Counted from the stretch's first letter, positions 46,476 through 56,405 are shown. The stretch is 64,000 nt of DNA from Niallia nealsonii (GCF_002835805.1 NZ_PISE01000006.1:1-64000); one strand, 5' to 3'. Made by a program: numbers and translations. The notes: generated from the letters alone by a model not told the origin.

Positions 46476-46841
46476 CTACGGGTTCGTCACACGAACTCCC
46501 TGAACGTAAATATTAACCGAGTCAACGGCAAGTCCAACTGTTTTATTGAGTGTATATTTCACTTTTGATTGAACATTATGCGCAACTTCGGAAATTTTTG
46601 TTCCGTAACTTACAATAATATACATATCAATATGTACCTCTTCTTCATTCTCTTTTCGAACAATTACCCCACGTGTGAAGTTTTCTTTGCGCAAAATATC
46701 CGTCAGACCATCTTTAATTTGATGCTTCGACGCCATTCCTACAATGCCGTAGCAGTCTACTGCTGCTCCTCCTGCAATTGTTGCAATAACTTCTGTTGAA
46801 ATATCTATTTGCCCGAAATTTGTTTTTAGTTCGATGGACAT
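46476..46841 (-). CDS. yloU: YloU, Asp23/Gls24 family protein
   Basis: This 121-residue cytoplasmic protein belongs to the Asp23 family, whose members in other Firmicutes are membrane-associated or envelope-stress proteins. Family features: ISTEVIATIAGGAAVDCYGIVG at the start, then EVHIDMYIIVSYGTKI and VQSKVKYTLNKTVGLAVDSVNIYVQGV. The stop is directly followed by the fakA ribosome site, so the two are co-expressed. Its own role is unknown. Confidence 0.93.
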   Translation of the reverse strand: MSIELKTNFGQIDISTEVIATIAGGAAVDCYGIVGMASKHQIKDGLTDILRKENFTRGVIVRKENEEEVHIDMYIIVSYGTKISEVAHNVQSKVKYTLNKTVGLAVDSVNIYVQGVRVTNP

Positions 46842-46884
46842 GAGTCTTCCCCCTTTGGAATTGCTCCTTGACTACTGACATTTT

Positions 46885-46890
46885 ACTATA
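46885..46890 (-). promoter_or_regulatory. Extended -10 element upstream of yloU
   Basis: Minus-strand TGTTATAGT is an extended -10 box 43-48 bases before the yloU start. No good -35 box is present at 17 bases. Confidence 0.35.
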
Positions 46891-47157
46891 ACATAATAAT
46901 TTTTAAAAGCGATAGTTGAATTAGACTGTGATTGCCCTCTATTTATTTGCCTTTTTGAAAGAAATCCCTTCCAAAGAGAAAACATTCGACAAGTTAAAGC
47001 GAAATCTTTAATAGGGCAAAGAGCTTCATTCCCCACCTGTTTTTAACTGAATCATCGCCTATCTATTCCTATTATATATGAAAAGCCGCATCTTATTTAT
47101 AAGATACGCAAAAAAACAATGTCAAGGAAATTTTCTTGAAAGGTTTTATCACAACTA

Positions 47158-47186
47158 TTGCATTCAAAGTAGTTGTATGATAAATT
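47158..47186 (+). promoter_or_regulatory. Candidate promoter of rpmB
   Basis: TTGCAT (47158-47163) and TAAATT (47181-47186) are 17 bases apart on the plus strand, about 105 bases before rpmB. Confidence 0.4.
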
Positions 47187-47297
47187 ATTAAAGTATCTTT
47201 ATGAGGATTATTTATGATTTTCTAAGGGATTAAAACGTTAACTAGGAATTTGGAAACTCTTTATTCAAGAGTTTTGGTTATAAGGAGGGAAATATAC

Positions 47298-47486
47298 ATG
47301 CCACGTAAATGTGTTGTAACTGGTAAAAAAACAACTACAGGTAATGCTCGTTCCCATGCCATGAATGCTAACAAGCGTACTTGGGGAGCAAACCTTCAAA
47401 AGGTTCGTATCTTAGTAGATGGAAAACCTAAACGTGTTTGGGTTTCTGCTAGAGCACTTAAATCTGGTAAAGTAGAGCGCGTTTAA
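47298..47486 (+). CDS. rpmB: Ribosomal protein bL28
   Basis: bL28 (62 residues, the B. subtilis length) is a 50S protein. The sequence [20 protein letters not shown] followed by [17 protein letters not shown] is diagnostic. The ATG at 47298 has AAGGAGGG at good spacing; an in-frame ATG 16 codons upstream gives a non-family peptide. It is the only plus-strand gene of the window, with its own terminator, as in B. subtilis. Confidence 0.98.
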   Translation: MPRKCVVTGKKTTTGNARSHAMNANKRTWGANLQKVRILVDGKPKRVWVSARALKSGKVERV

Positions 47487-47575
47487 TTAGCACGCTTTTC
47501 TCCTTATCCTTTAGTGTTTGTTAACATATGCTAAAGGAAACAAAAAAGGTGAAATTACTAAACTGGACAATAAAT

Positions 47576-47603
47576 AAAAAAGGACATTTTTATGTCCTTT
47601 TTT
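47576..47603. terminator. Terminator of rpmB, bidirectional (also spoVM)
   Basis: AAAAAAGGACAT and ATGTCCTTTTTT form a perfect 12-bp stem with a four-base loop between the convergent rpmB and spoVM genes. Confidence 0.92.
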
Positions 47604-47730
47604 ATTTTGGCTAATTTTTAGGGCCTGCTAAAATATGTTTTAAAAAGAGAAAAGAAAGAAGCTTCCTCTCCCCTTTATCGCCTCATCTTTTAAAGGTTGT
47701 ACGTTCAAAAAAAGGCAAAAAACATTTGTT

Positions 47731-47811
47731 CTATTCTTTTTTAAATGTTCCTAACATTGCGCGGACAAGTCCTCCTAAAAATTTTGGCAGTTTAATGGTA
47801 TAAAATCTCAT
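47731..47811 (-). CDS. spoVM: Stage V sporulation protein M (SpoVM)
   Basis: This 26-residue peptide begins MRFYTIKLPKFLGG and ends in a basic tail. It is nearly identical to B. subtilis SpoVM, the amphipathic helix that recognises the convex forespore membrane, anchors the SpoIVA coat base and is degraded by FtsH. The conserved Pro9 and the LGGLVRAMLG helix are present. AAGGAGGG lies upstream. It is between thiN and rpmB as in B. subtilis, where it is transcribed by sigma-E; I could not find a convincing sigma-E promoter here. Its presence shows a spore-former. Confidence 0.97.
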   Translation of the reverse strand: MRFYTIKLPKFLGGLVRAMLGTFKKE

Positions 47812-47900
47812 GAATACTGTCCCTCCTTAAAAGCGAATTAACCAGTAACACCATTTACATCCTATTCAAAACATGCAAAATAGTACTTGAATTTTTATTA

Positions 47901-48548
47901 TTAATCACGACTTCTTATTACCAATAATATGCCTTTAGCAAAAGAAAAAGTACCATATTCACTAATAAGTTCGTTGCTGATACAAAGTGCACTGCTGACA
48001 GAAAGATATTTATCCTTCAAAGGATATTTAAAGCCTTCTAAAGTTAAACCTACAGTCTCTTCACTATAGGGAAAGAAGGAGATATATGGATATATTTCCT
48101 CTCTTTCTATTATATGTACACCACTTGTTGCAATATGAACTTTATTTTTATCATCGATTAACTCAATATGAATCTGCTCATTTCTAAGCAGTTCTTTTAA
48201 TAACAGCTGAATGTTTGCGATTGTGTGATCAAGTCGTCCACCTGTCGCTCCAAAGATACCTATTCTTTTTGGTTGCTGTTTTATAGACCAATTTAGTGCC
48301 AGTTCCATATCTGTTTCATCTTTTTCTGGTTTAAATTTTTTTATAGTTGCAGAATGCTCACAAATTGTCTCCCACTCTTCCTCACTTACAGAATCGAAAT
48401 CCCCGAAAGCTGCCTCCACAGGAATAGATCGGTTGATTAAATAAAGCACCCCTTTATCAACCCCAACCCAGATGCACTCCTCTTTTGTATATCGGACAAG
48501 ATCTGGCACATATTGTTCTGGTCCACCTGCCATAATATATATATCCAT
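47901..48548 (-). CDS. thiN: Thiamine pyrophosphokinase
   Basis: ThiN (215 residues) converts thiamine to thiamine diphosphate. YIMAGGPEQYVPDL, WVGVDKGVLYLINR, AFGDFDSV and ETDMELALNWSI with GATGGRLDHTIANIQLL are the family motifs. The ATG at 48548 has AGGGG upstream; an earlier in-frame codon at 48581 gives a Lys/Arg-rich extension not seen in the family. In B. subtilis it follows rpe; here it follows the rsgA terminator directly. Confidence 0.95.
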   Translation of the reverse strand: MDIYIMAGGPEQYVPDLVRYTKEECIWVGVDKGVLYLINRSIPVEAAFGDFDSVSEEEWETICEHSATIKKFKPEKDETDMELALNWSIKQQPKRIGIFGATGGRLDHTIANIQLLLKELLRNEQIHIELIDDKNKVHIATSGVHIIEREEIYPYISFFPYSEETVGLTLEGFKYPLKDKYLSVSSALCISNELISEYGTFSFAKGILLVIRSRD

Positions 48549-48618
48549 TTTTCCCCTATCCTTCCTTTCAATCCCACGCATTCTATTGCTCTATATTAGC
48601 TTTTTTATCTGATAATGT

Positions 48619-48648
48619 AAAAAAAAGCATGGGATAAATCCCCCATGC
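48619..48648 (-). terminator. Terminator of the def-rsgA operon
   Basis: AGCATGGG (48626-48633) and CCCATGCT (48641-48648) form an 8-bp stem; the minus strand continues in seven T residues. Confidence 0.9.
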
Positions 48649-48729
48649 TCAAAAGAAGACTTCCTTCTATCAACCATCTATGCTTCATGAATATGTGTCA
48701 ATCGCAACCTAAATATTAGGAAAAAAATC

Positions 48730-49614
48730 TTAATATTTAGGTTTTCGATCCTTTATTTCTTGAATAAATTCTGTATAGTGTTCATATCGATAAGCTGGAA
48801 TTTTAAAAGCTGCCACTTCTTCTTTTACCTTGCATTTCGGTTCAGATAAATGAAGACAGCCTCTAAATTTACAGTCTTCACTCGCTTTTTGAATTTCTGG
48901 AAAACAATAATTTAAATCTTCCAGCTCTATATCGGTAAATTCTAAGGAGCTGAACCCTGGGGTATCCGCCACTAAACCATTATCGATTGTTATAAGCTCT
49001 ACATGTCTTGTCGTATGCTTTCCTCTGCCTAGATGTGTCGATATTTCATCTGTTTTTAATGCTAAATCTGGACGAATAGCATTTAGTAAAGAGGACTTCC
49101 CAACACCTGATTGCCCTGCAAAAACGGATATTTTTCCTGCTAGAAAAGGAGCTAAATCATGGATTCCTTCATCTGTTTCCGATGATGTAAGGATAACAGG
49201 GTAGCCAACTTTTTGGTAATGATCGGCGTATTCCTCCATCTTTTTTCCTTCTTCTTTTGTTGCTAAATCCATTTTTGTTATACAGATAATCGGTTCAATA
49301 TGATTAAATTCCACCAGCACAAGAAATCGGTCTAAAAGAGCAGTGCTAAAACTTGGCTCTACACTAGAAAACACGAGAATGGCCTGGTCCACATTGGCAA
49401 CAGGAGGGCGCACCAATTCATTTTTTCGTTGTTTCACTTCTAAAATATAGCCATCTGTTTCGTTTTCCGCTTGAAAAACTACCTCATCTCCTACAAGGGG
49501 AGTAATTTTTTTTTTACGAAATACACCACGGCCTCGGCATTGTGTCACAATTCCATCTTCATCTAATACATAATAAAAACCACTTAATGCTTTAACGATT
49601 TTGCCTTCTGGCAT
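48730..49614 (-). CDS. rsgA: Ribosome small subunit-dependent GTPase RsgA
   Basis: RsgA (294 residues) checks the 30S decoding centre in late assembly. An OB-fold N-domain (about 1-65) is followed by a circularly permuted GTPase, with ITKMDLAT before GQSGVGKSSLLNAI, and DTPGFSSLEF. The C-terminal zinc finger has Cys and His in KASEDCKFRGCLHLSEPKC. It lies 13 bases after prkC, whose kinase is reported to phosphorylate RsgA in B. subtilis. Confidence 0.97.
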   Translation of the reverse strand: MPEGKIVKALSGFYYVLDEDGIVTQCRGRGVFRKKKITPLVGDEVVFQAENETDGYILEVKQRKNELVRPPVANVDQAILVFSSVEPSFSTALLDRFLVLVEFNHIEPIICITKMDLATKEEGKKMEEYADHYQKVGYPVILTSSETDEGIHDLAPFLAGKISVFAGQSGVGKSSLLNAIRPDLALKTDEISTHLGRGKHTTRHVELITIDNGLVADTPGFSSLEFTDIELEDLNYCFPEIQKASEDCKFRGCLHLSEPKCKVKEEVAAFKIPAYRYEHYTEFIQEIKDRKPKY

Positions 49615-49627
49615 GCTTTAACTCTCC

Positions 49628-51610
49628 TTAATCTGGATATGGCACTACTTGATCAATAATAACGCTTTTATCACGAATAATTTTATAACCTGCTTTTTCT
49701 CCTTTTGCTATTCGCAAAGTTAACGTTTTTTTCGTTGTTTCCGTTATCGTCAATGTTTCATACGGTTCTGTCATGCTATTATCTAAATCTTGTACATAAA
49801 TTAATACTTCTTGGGGTTCTCCCTCGACTAACGGCTCATAGGGAATTGTAATCTCTTCGGTTACCTCTTTAGTTGGAATCTCTTTTGCACCTTTTGAAAT
49901 AACGACATCCAGAGTCGAGCCTACTCTTATATTTGTATCCGCAGCTGGCGATTGCGAAATCACTAGTCCTTCGCCGACCGTGTCGCTGTATTCTTCCGTA
50001 AAGTTTACTACAATCCCATTCGAACTAGCGTATTCAGTCACACCTTTTTTATTATATCCGGTTAAATCCTGCAAGGAGATAAGTTCAGCACCTTTGCTAA
50101 CGGTAAACTCTAATTCAGCATCTTCTGGCACCACTTCTTGTCCGCTAGTTAGATTTTGAGCAATAATGGTTCCTGAGGGTTCATTTTCATCGAACTGTTC
50201 GATTTTATCGATGTTTTTAAACCCTTCTTTCGTCAGCTGTTCCAAAACATCTTCATATTGTTTTCCAACATAATTATCCAACTCAAACTTTTCTTTTCCT
50301 AAACTTTCATAAAGATCAATTTCAGCGCCTTCTTTCGCTTTTCTTCCTGCCTTAGGGCTTGTGCGAATAATCAATCCGGCGTCCACTTCCTCATCGTTTA
50401 ACGGAAGCGTTTTGCCAATTACAAAACCTGCTGACTCTAATGATTTAACAGCATCTTCTACTTCCGCGCCGCTTACATCTGGAATGGTCACATCTTTAGG
50501 GAGCAACAGTCCTGGAAGAACCGTAATTATAAGCACTCCCACTAATAAAAGGGTAAAAAAAACAGACAATAATACAACCGTCAGCTTTTTTCCATCTTTC
50601 TTTTTCTTTTTGGGAGCAGCTTGCTTTTTTTCTTGTCCTTCTTGTTTGTTACCTTGAAGTTTTTTTTCTTCTTTGCCATGAACAATGGTTTCTTCCAAAT
50701 TTTGATAAGGTATGTCATTTGTTATAATTGGGATCGCTTTTGTTGCTTCTTCATCAATTGGCTCCACGAATTTTTTTTCGTTTCCTCTTTCCGGATTAAG
50801 TGCAGTCCTTAAATCCGCTTCCATTTCTTCTACACTCGCATAACGATGAAATGGATCTTTTGCTGTAGCTTTTAATACAATATTTTCAACAGATTGAGGA
50901 ATTGTTTCATTCCACCGTCTTACACTTGGTGTTTCTGACTGCAAATGTTTTAGAGCAATAGACACAGCTGATTCTCCTGAAAACGGCAATCTTCCTGTCA
51001 ACAGTTCAAACATAACAATTCCAAGGGAATAAATATCAGACTTTTTATTGGCCATTCCTCCTCGGGCTTGCTCTGGAGATAGATAATGAACAGAACCGAG
51101 AACAGAATTTGTCTGTGTAATACTTGTTGCACTTAAAGCCATCGCAATGCCAAAATCAGTAATTTTTACATTTCCCTGTTTATCAACCAAAATATTATGG
51201 GGCTTAATATCCCGATGAACAATGCTATTTTGATGAGCATGGGTTATGGCAGAAGTTAACTGTTTCATCATTTCAATTGCTGTTTCAACAGGTACAGGGG
51301 AGTGTTTTTGTATGTATTGTTTTAATGTGTAGCCTTCCACATATTCCATCACAATATAATAGATGGAACCTTCTTCCCCCACATCATAAATAGTGACAAT
51401 ATTAGGATGGGTTAAACTTGTAGCAGATTGCGCTTCTCTATGAAAACGTCTAATAAATTCTTCATCGTTTACAAAATCTAGACGAAGCATTTTTACAGCA
51501 ACATCCCTATCTAAAATCATATCATGAGCCAGATAGACATTTGCCATTCCACCGCCGCCAATCATATCCATTACTTTATAGCGGCCGTTTATTCTTTTGC
51601 CAACCATCAT
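49628..51610 (-). CDS. prkC: PASTA-domain Ser/Thr protein kinase PrkC
   Basis: PrkC (660 residues; B. subtilis 648) is a membrane eukaryotic-type kinase that senses muropeptides and controls spore germination and cell-wall metabolism. The kinase domain (1-275) has the Gly-rich loop MIGGGGMANVYLA, K40 in VAVKM, HRDIKPHN and DFG. One membrane helix follows a Lys-rich stretch, at about 345-367. Three PASTA repeats (about 370-575) and an Ig-like C-terminal part follow. The start overlaps the prpC stop (ATGA). Confidence 0.97.
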   Translation of the reverse strand: MMVGKRINGRYKVMDMIGGGGMANVYLAHDMILDRDVAVKMLRLDFVNDEEFIRRFHREAQSATSLTHPNIVTIYDVGEEGSIYYIVMEYVEGYTLKQYIQKHSPVPVETAIEMMKQLTSAITHAHQNSIVHRDIKPHNILVDKQGNVKITDFGIAMALSATSITQTNSVLGSVHYLSPEQARGGMANKKSDIYSLGIVMFELLTGRLPFSGESAVSIALKHLQSETPSVRRWNETIPQSVENIVLKATAKDPFHRYASVEEMEADLRTALNPERGNEKKFVEPIDEEATKAIPIITNDIPYQNLEETIVHGKEEKKLQGNKQEGQEKKQAAPKKKKKDGKKLTVVLLSVFFTLLLVGVLIITVLPGLLLPKDVTIPDVSGAEVEDAVKSLESAGFVIGKTLPLNDEEVDAGLIIRTSPKAGRKAKEGAEIDLYESLGKEKFELDNYVGKQYEDVLEQLTKEGFKNIDKIEQFDENEPSGTIIAQNLTSGQEVVPEDAELEFTVSKGAELISLQDLTGYNKKGVTEYASSNGIVVNFTEEYSDTVGEGLVISQSPAADTNIRVGSTLDVVISKGAKEIPTKEVTEEITIPYEPLVEGEPQEVLIYVQDLDNSMTEPYETLTITETTKKTLTLRIAKGEKAGYKIIRDKSVIIDQVVPYPD

Positions 51611-52365
51611 GGTGCTTCACCTGCTTGATGGGCATCCAAATGCTCTAAGATAATAACTGTAATATTATCTTCTCCGCCACTGTCATTGGCTGACTGCACA
51701 AGCATAGACGCTTTTTCATCAAGGGAAGCTTCTTTTTGTAGAACGGTCATTAATTCGACTTCTGACACTTTATTCGATAAGCCATCAGAGCAGATTAAAA
51801 TAACATCTCCTTCTTCAAACATAATCGTCATAATATCTACATTTAACTTTTCATCCGTTCCTAAAGCCCTAAGAACAACATTTTTCCTTGGATGATGTTC
51901 TGCATCTTCTTTTGATATTTCTCCCATTCTCACTAATTCATTTACTAATGAATGATCCTCTGTTATTTGTTTAAAACCATCTTCATTGTAAAGGTAGCAG
52001 CGGCTGTCGCCAACATGTGCAATAGTAGAAAAATTCTCCGTGCATATACAAGCTATAACGGTCGTGCCCATTCCGTCGCATTCAGGATGGTTTAAAGCAT
52101 ATTGATAAACATATTGATTCACTTCCAGGATTTTTGCTTTCAGCCAATTCTCTGCATCGTCTGCTGTCTCAATTTCATCATTAGCCAACCAAAACTCTGA
52201 TAATTTATCAACCGTTAAACGGCTTGCAACATCACCAGCACGGTGCCCGCCCATGCCATCTGCTACGATGGCAAGGCGTTGGCCGTTTTGGTTAAAGCAT
52301 ATTGTTCCATTGTCTTCATTATGCTGGCGTACTTTTCCTTTATCTGTTTTAAACACTTGTTTCAA
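51607..52365 (-). CDS. prpC: PP2C-type protein phosphatase PrpC
   Basis: PrpC (252 residues) reverses PrkC phosphorylation. The metal-binding PP2C motifs are in order: VADGMGGHRAGDVAS near residue 35, STIAHVGDSRCYLY, LICSDGLSNKVSE and SGGEDNITVIILE. It lies six bases after rlmN and its stop overlaps the start of prkC, the constant phosphatase-kinase pair. Confidence 0.98.
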   Translation of the reverse strand: MKQVFKTDKGKVRQHNEDNGTICFNQNGQRLAIVADGMGGHRAGDVASRLTVDKLSEFWLANDEIETADDAENWLKAKILEVNQYVYQYALNHPECDGMGTTVIACICTENFSTIAHVGDSRCYLYNEDGFKQITEDHSLVNELVRMGEISKEDAEHHPRKNVVLRALGTDEKLNVDIMTIMFEEGDVILICSDGLSNKVSEVELMTVLQKEASLDEKASMLVQSANDSGGEDNITVIILEHLDAHQAGEAP

Positions 52366-52371
52366 AACTTG

Positions 52372-53460
52372 TCACCTCGTCTCTTCTTGTCTCTCCTTAG
52401 CACGAAGCTGGCCACAAGCAGCATCAATATCGGAGCCTTGCTCTCTGCGAATGGTTACATTTACACCATGGTTTTTTAATGTTTTTTCAAATAAGAAGAT
52501 TTGATCTTTTGGTGTGCGAACATAGTCTCTTTCTGGTACATAGTTTACTGGAATTAAGTTAACATGGCATTTAATGCCTTTTACCAGTTTAGCCAATTCT
52601 TCCGCATGTTCTACTTGGTCATTTACATTTCCGAATAAACCATATTCAAAACTTACACGGCGACCTGTTTTTTCTACATAATAGCGGATTGCTTCCATTA
52701 ATTGAGGCAGTTTATATGCTCTATTAATTGGCATTAATCTGCTTCTTAATTCTGTATTTGGAGCATGTAGGGACACAGCAAAATTAATTTGCATATTTTG
52801 ATCGGCAAATTCATAAATTTTTGGAACAATTCCGCTTGTAGAAACAGTAATATGTCTTGCTCCAATATTTAACGCCTGGTCATGATTGATAATTTTTAAG
52901 AAACTTAACATATTATTGAAATTATCGAAGGGCTCTCCTATTCCCATAATAACAACAGAGCTGACACGCTCATCTGTTTGATCAAGAGCTTGTTGTACTT
53001 TTACGACCTGTGCAACAATTTCTCCTGCTTCTAAATTTCTTTTTAATCCGCCAAGAGTAGAAGCACAGAATGTACAGCCAATTCTACAGCCTACTTGTGT
53101 TGTTACACATACAGAATTGCCATACTCATGTCTCATTAAAACTGTTTCGATTGAATATCCATCATGAAGTTCAAATAAAAATTTAATCGTGCCATCACTT
53201 GAAGTTTGTTCAATAATTGTTTTTAATGTCGTAATCGTAAAGTTATCTGCCAATAATTGACGTAAACTTTTCGACAGATTGGACATGTCTTCAAAAGACG
53301 TTACTCTTTGTTTATATAACCATTCAAATATTTGATCTGCTCTAAATGCTTTTTCGTTGTTTTCTTTTAACCATGTTTTTAATTCATCTAATTGCAAAGA
53401 ATAAATAGACGGCAATGTCTCAATTGCTGCTTCTTTCTTCGATGTTCTTACTTGTTCCAT
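52372..53460 (-). CDS. rlmN: 23S rRNA/tRNA adenine-C2 methyltransferase RlmN
   Basis: RlmN (362 residues) is a radical SAM enzyme that methylates A2503 of 23S rRNA and A37 of some tRNAs. The cluster cysteines are C125, C129 and C132 (GCRIGCTFC). Further signatures are [14 protein letters not shown] and [10 protein letters not shown]-like [12 protein letters not shown]-terminal cysteine for the methyl-carrier lies in [12 protein letters not shown]. Starts three bases after rsmB. Confidence 0.97.
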   Translation of the reverse strand: MEQVRTSKKEAAIETLPSIYSLQLDELKTWLKENNEKAFRADQIFEWLYKQRVTSFEDMSNLSKSLRQLLADNFTITTLKTIIEQTSSDGTIKFLFELHDGYSIETVLMRHEYGNSVCVTTQVGCRIGCTFCASTLGGLKRNLEAGEIVAQVVKVQQALDQTDERVSSVVIMGIGEPFDNFNNMLSFLKIINHDQALNIGARHITVSTSGIVPKIYEFADQNMQINFAVSLHAPNTELRSRLMPINRAYKLPQLMEAIRYYVEKTGRRVSFEYGLFGNVNDQVEHAEELAKLVKGIKCHVNLIPVNYVPERDYVRTPKDQIFLFEKTLKNHGVNVTIRREQGSDIDAACGQLRAKERQEETR

Positions 53461-53462
53461 TT

Positions 53463-54809
53463 TTACACCTCTTTTTTTAATGCGGCAATATAAAAGCCGT
53501 CTGACCCAAAATGTTGGGGCATTATTTGTAATTGATAATCTTCTACAAAACTTTGTACACTTTCTGGCAGGCGACTAGCCAATGTTGTATCTTTTGTAAA
53601 TTCTTGATGAGTTTCTAAAAAACTTGCGACCACCTCTTCGTTTTCTTTGCGATCAACAGTACATGTGCTATAGATTAACAAACCACCTTTTTTCAATAAA
53701 GGGGAAACTTCCTCTAAAAGCTTAAGTTGAATCATCTGCAAACGGTCCATATCTTTTTCGTCTTTTGTATATTTAATATCCGGTTTTCTTCTCATAACAC
53801 CTAAACCAGAACATGGGGCATCAATAAGGATTCGATCAAAAGAATTGGCTTCTAGTACATCTGCCAGTTTTTTTGCATCCATTGCTTTTGTTTCAATATT
53901 GTCTAAATGAAGTCTCTCTGCATTTTGGCGGATTAGCTTTACTTTATGTTCATGAAGGTCAACAGACAGAACATTTCCTTTATTGCCCATTTTTTCAGCA
54001 ATATGAGTCGATTTACCGCCAGGTGCTGCACATGCATCTAACACGGATAAAGGTTCTTTCACATTTAATGCATATGCGACAAGCATCGAACTTTCATCTT
54101 GTATGGTGAAAAATCCCTCTTTAAAACAACGGGAATTGGCTAAATTTCCTTTTAGACAATGAATCCCTTCTGGAATAATCTCACTATTTTTTACATTATA
54201 GCCTTCTGCTTCTAATAGGCTAATACATTCTTCTACTGTTGTTTTTGTTGTATTAATCCTCGCTGTTTGTGTTGGCGGCGTTAAGTTTAATTCGCACATT
54301 TTTTGTGTTTCTTCTAAGCCAAACTGTTCTGCCCAGCGTTTTACCAGCCAATTTGGATGGCTTGTCTCAATAGCAATACGCTCAATTGGATCTTCTATGA
54401 ATTCCGTTTTTGCTAAACCTTGTCTTTGTATGCTTCTTAACACAGCATTAACTAAACCTGAAATGCCTTTATGCCCACGTTTTTTGGCAATTTCTACAGC
54501 TTCATGAATGGCTGCATGATCGGGAATGCGATCTAAATAAATAATTTGGTAAAGTGTCAGCTGCAATAATGTTACTACCCAGCTTTGCATTTTTTTGCTG
54601 TTTTTTAAGAATGGCTGCAAATAATAAGATAAGGTCATTTTTCTTTGCAGTGTTCCATATACCAATTCTGTTAATAGACCAACATCTTTCGCTGGAATTT
54701 CATTTTTTTTAATCGCATTGTTTAACAGTAGGTTGCTGTATGCTTGATTATTGTTTATTGTCTCTAAAATATCTAAAGCCGATTCCCGAACATTTTTTTT
54801 ACTTGTCAT
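53463..54809 (-). CDS. rsmB: 16S rRNA (cytosine-967-C5)-methyltransferase RsmB
   Basis: RsmB (448 residues) has an N-terminal NusB-like RNA-binding domain (about 1-140, with [13 protein letters not shown]) and a C-terminal SAM methyltransferase. Motifs [31 protein letters not shown] (catalytic Cys) and LIYSTCTV (second Cys) are present. It is three bases after fmt. Length agrees with B. subtilis RsmB (447). Confidence 0.97.
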   Translation of the reverse strand: MTSKKNVRESALDILETINNNQAYSNLLLNNAIKKNEIPAKDVGLLTELVYGTLQRKMTLSYYLQPFLKNSKKMQSWVVTLLQLTLYQIIYLDRIPDHAAIHEAVEIAKKRGHKGISGLVNAVLRSIQRQGLAKTEFIEDPIERIAIETSHPNWLVKRWAEQFGLEETQKMCELNLTPPTQTARINTTKTTVEECISLLEAEGYNVKNSEIIPEGIHCLKGNLANSRCFKEGFFTIQDESSMLVAYALNVKEPLSVLDACAAPGGKSTHIAEKMGNKGNVLSVDLHEHKVKLIRQNAERLHLDNIETKAMDAKKLADVLEANSFDRILIDAPCSGLGVMRRKPDIKYTKDEKDMDRLQMIQLKLLEEVSPLLKKGGLLIYSTCTVDRKENEEVVASFLETHQEFTKDTTLASRLPESVQSFVEDYQLQIMPQHFGSDGFYIAALKKEV

Positions 54810-54812
54810 TTC

Positions 54813-55757
54813 TTAAGCTCCTAAAGTTTCTTGTAGTTCCATTTTTGCTCCAGCGCCTCTTAAGTATACTTCTGCTGTCATTTTCTTTTTGCCTGCTGGC
54901 TGAAGTTCGATAATTTTGATTGCTGTATCATTACCTGTTCCGATAATAAATCCGTCTTCTTCAATTGCAAGAATCCTTCCAGGAGCGCTATCATTTTTTT
55001 GTGCTACCTTTTGTACCGACCAGATTTTCATTATTTCCTTTTTATACGTTGTAAAAGCAACCGGCCACGGATTCATACCCCGAACCTGGTTATATATGTC
55101 TTCCCCGTTTTTCGACCAGTCGATCTGTTCATCTACTCTTTTTATATTAGATGCAAATGTTGCAAGAGTATCCTCTTGTGGAATAGGCGTTAACGATCCA
55201 CTTAAGAGTTTTGGCAATGTTTCGGAAAGAAGTTTGCTTCCAGCTAAACTTAATTTATCATGCAGTGTGCCTACTGTATCACTTTCAGCAATCGTAACCT
55301 CCACTTGTGTTAAAATATCGCCTGCATCCAGTTTTTCAGCCATATACATGATTGTAATGCCTGTTTTCTCTTTTCCTTGTATAATGCTGTAATGAATAGG
55401 GGCTCCGCCGCGAAGTTCAGGAAGCAAAGATGCATGTACATTAATGCAGCCGAATTTCGGCGCTTCCAATAATTCGTTCGGCAGTATTTGACCAAATGCT
55501 GCTGTTACAATTAAATCTGGCTGCAAGTTAATAATGGCTGTTAATTCTTCCGATTGACGAATTTTTTCCGGCTGATATACAGGGATATTATGTTTTTCCG
55601 CCTCCACTTTAACAGGTGGCGGCGTTAACGTTTTTTTTCTGCCAACAGGTCGATCTGGCTGTGTTACAACTGCAATCACTTCATACCCATCTTTTAAAAT
55701 TTGCTGCAGTACTGGCACAGAAAAATCGGGAGTCCCCATAAATACGATTTTTGTCAT
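54813..55757 (-). CDS. fmt: Methionyl-tRNA formyltransferase
   Basis: Fmt (314 residues) formylates initiator Met-t[17 protein letters not shown] opens the protein; the catalytic segment [22 protein letters not shown] contains the conserved Asn, His and a later Asp in KLDAGDIL. The C-terminal tRNA-binding domain contains [11 protein letters not shown]. Its ATG directly abuts the def stop codon, so the formylation and deformylation enzymes are coupled. Confidence 0.98.
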   Translation of the reverse strand: MTKIVFMGTPDFSVPVLQQILKDGYEVIAVVTQPDRPVGRKKTLTPPPVKVEAEKHNIPVYQPEKIRQSEELTAIINLQPDLIVTAAFGQILPNELLEAPKFGCINVHASLLPELRGGAPIHYSIIQGKEKTGITIMYMAEKLDAGDILTQVEVTIAESDTVGTLHDKLSLAGSKLLSETLPKLLSGSLTPIPQEDTLATFASNIKRVDEQIDWSKNGEDIYNQVRGMNPWPVAFTTYKKEIMKIWSVQKVAQKNDSAPGRILAIEEDGFIIGTGNDTAIKIIELQPAGKKKMTAEVYLRGAGAKMELQETLGA

Positions 55758-56240
55758 TTAAGATTCCACTCCTTCTAACTCTTCTTCCTCTAAATAACGA
55801 ATGACTTTTGATGTAAACAGCACACCATCCAAATGGTCCATTTCATGTAAAATGGCTCTCGCTAAAAAGTCTTCTGCTTCCATAATAAATGTTTTTCCTC
55901 TGCGGTTTTGGGCTTGTACTTTAATGGAGAAAGGACGGTTTACTTCCCCATATAGTCCTGGAAAACTTAAACAGCCCTCTGGCCCAATTTGTTCCCCTGA
56001 AAAAGAAAGCAATATTGGATTAATCAGCTCAATTGTTCCCATTTCATCATCTATGTCCACCACTGCAATTCTTTTTCCTATGCCGATTTGCGGTGCAGCT
56101 AAACCTACCCCATCAAACGCAATCATCGTATCATACATATCATTTAATAGTTTTGTTAATTTTTTATCAAAGACTGTAACTGTTTCGCATGAACGTTCTA
56201 ATACTTCATTTGGAAACATTACAATTTTTTTTACTGCCAC
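55758..56240 (-). CDS. def: Peptide deformylase
   Basis: Def (160 residues, the B. subtilis length) removes the formyl group from nascent proteins. The three metal/active-site motifs are complete: GVGLAAPQIG, EGCLSFPG and HEMDHLDG. The start is a GTG at 56240 preceded by GGAGG; MAVKKIV is the family start and the in-frame codons further upstream are not. It is the first gene of def-fmt-rsmB-rlmN-prpC-prkC-rsgA with a promoter upstream. Confidence 0.97.
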   Translation of the reverse strand: MAVKKIVMFPNEVLERSCETVTVFDKKLTKLLNDMYDTMIAFDGVGLAAPQIGIGKRIAVVDIDDEMGTIELINPILLSFSGEQIGPEGCLSFPGLYGEVNRPFSIKVQAQNRRGKTFIMEAEDFLARAILHEMDHLDGVLFTSKVIRYLEEEELEGVES

Positions 56241-56291
56241 TTTATTTCCTCCAAACATTTATGTCTATCTATTTCAATCACATAACGATCT

Positions 56292-56320
56292 ATTTTAAAC
56301 CTAATAGAGAGATAATACAA
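56292..56320 (-). promoter_or_regulatory. Probable sigma-A promoter of the def operon
   Basis: TTGTAT (56315-56320) and TAAAAT (56292-56297) are 17 bases apart on the minus strand, 50 bases before the def start and after the priA hairpin. Confidence 0.6.
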
Positions 56321-56337
56321 GCATTGTGATGAAAAGA

Positions 56338-56399
56338 GGCTATTTCAGCAGATAAAAAGGTCATTCCAATAACTTATAAATTTCTTTACCTGAATAGCC
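56338..56399 (-). terminator. Possible terminator of priA
   Basis: GGCTATTCAG and CTGAAATAGCC on the minus strand pair with one bulge around a 41-base loop and are followed by TCTTTTC. The long loop makes this weaker than the other terminators. Confidence 0.45.
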
Positions 56400-56405
56400 C
56401 TTTTT

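Larger units (their letters stand above)
46842..47297. other. Divergent intergenic region between yloU and rpmB
   Basis: These 456 bases hold promoter candidates for both directions and a small A/T-rich hairpin at 47088-47107 (ATCTTAT/ATAAGAT). A piece at about 46975-47060 is less AT-rich than its flanks, but I see no gene in it. Confidence 0.55.
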
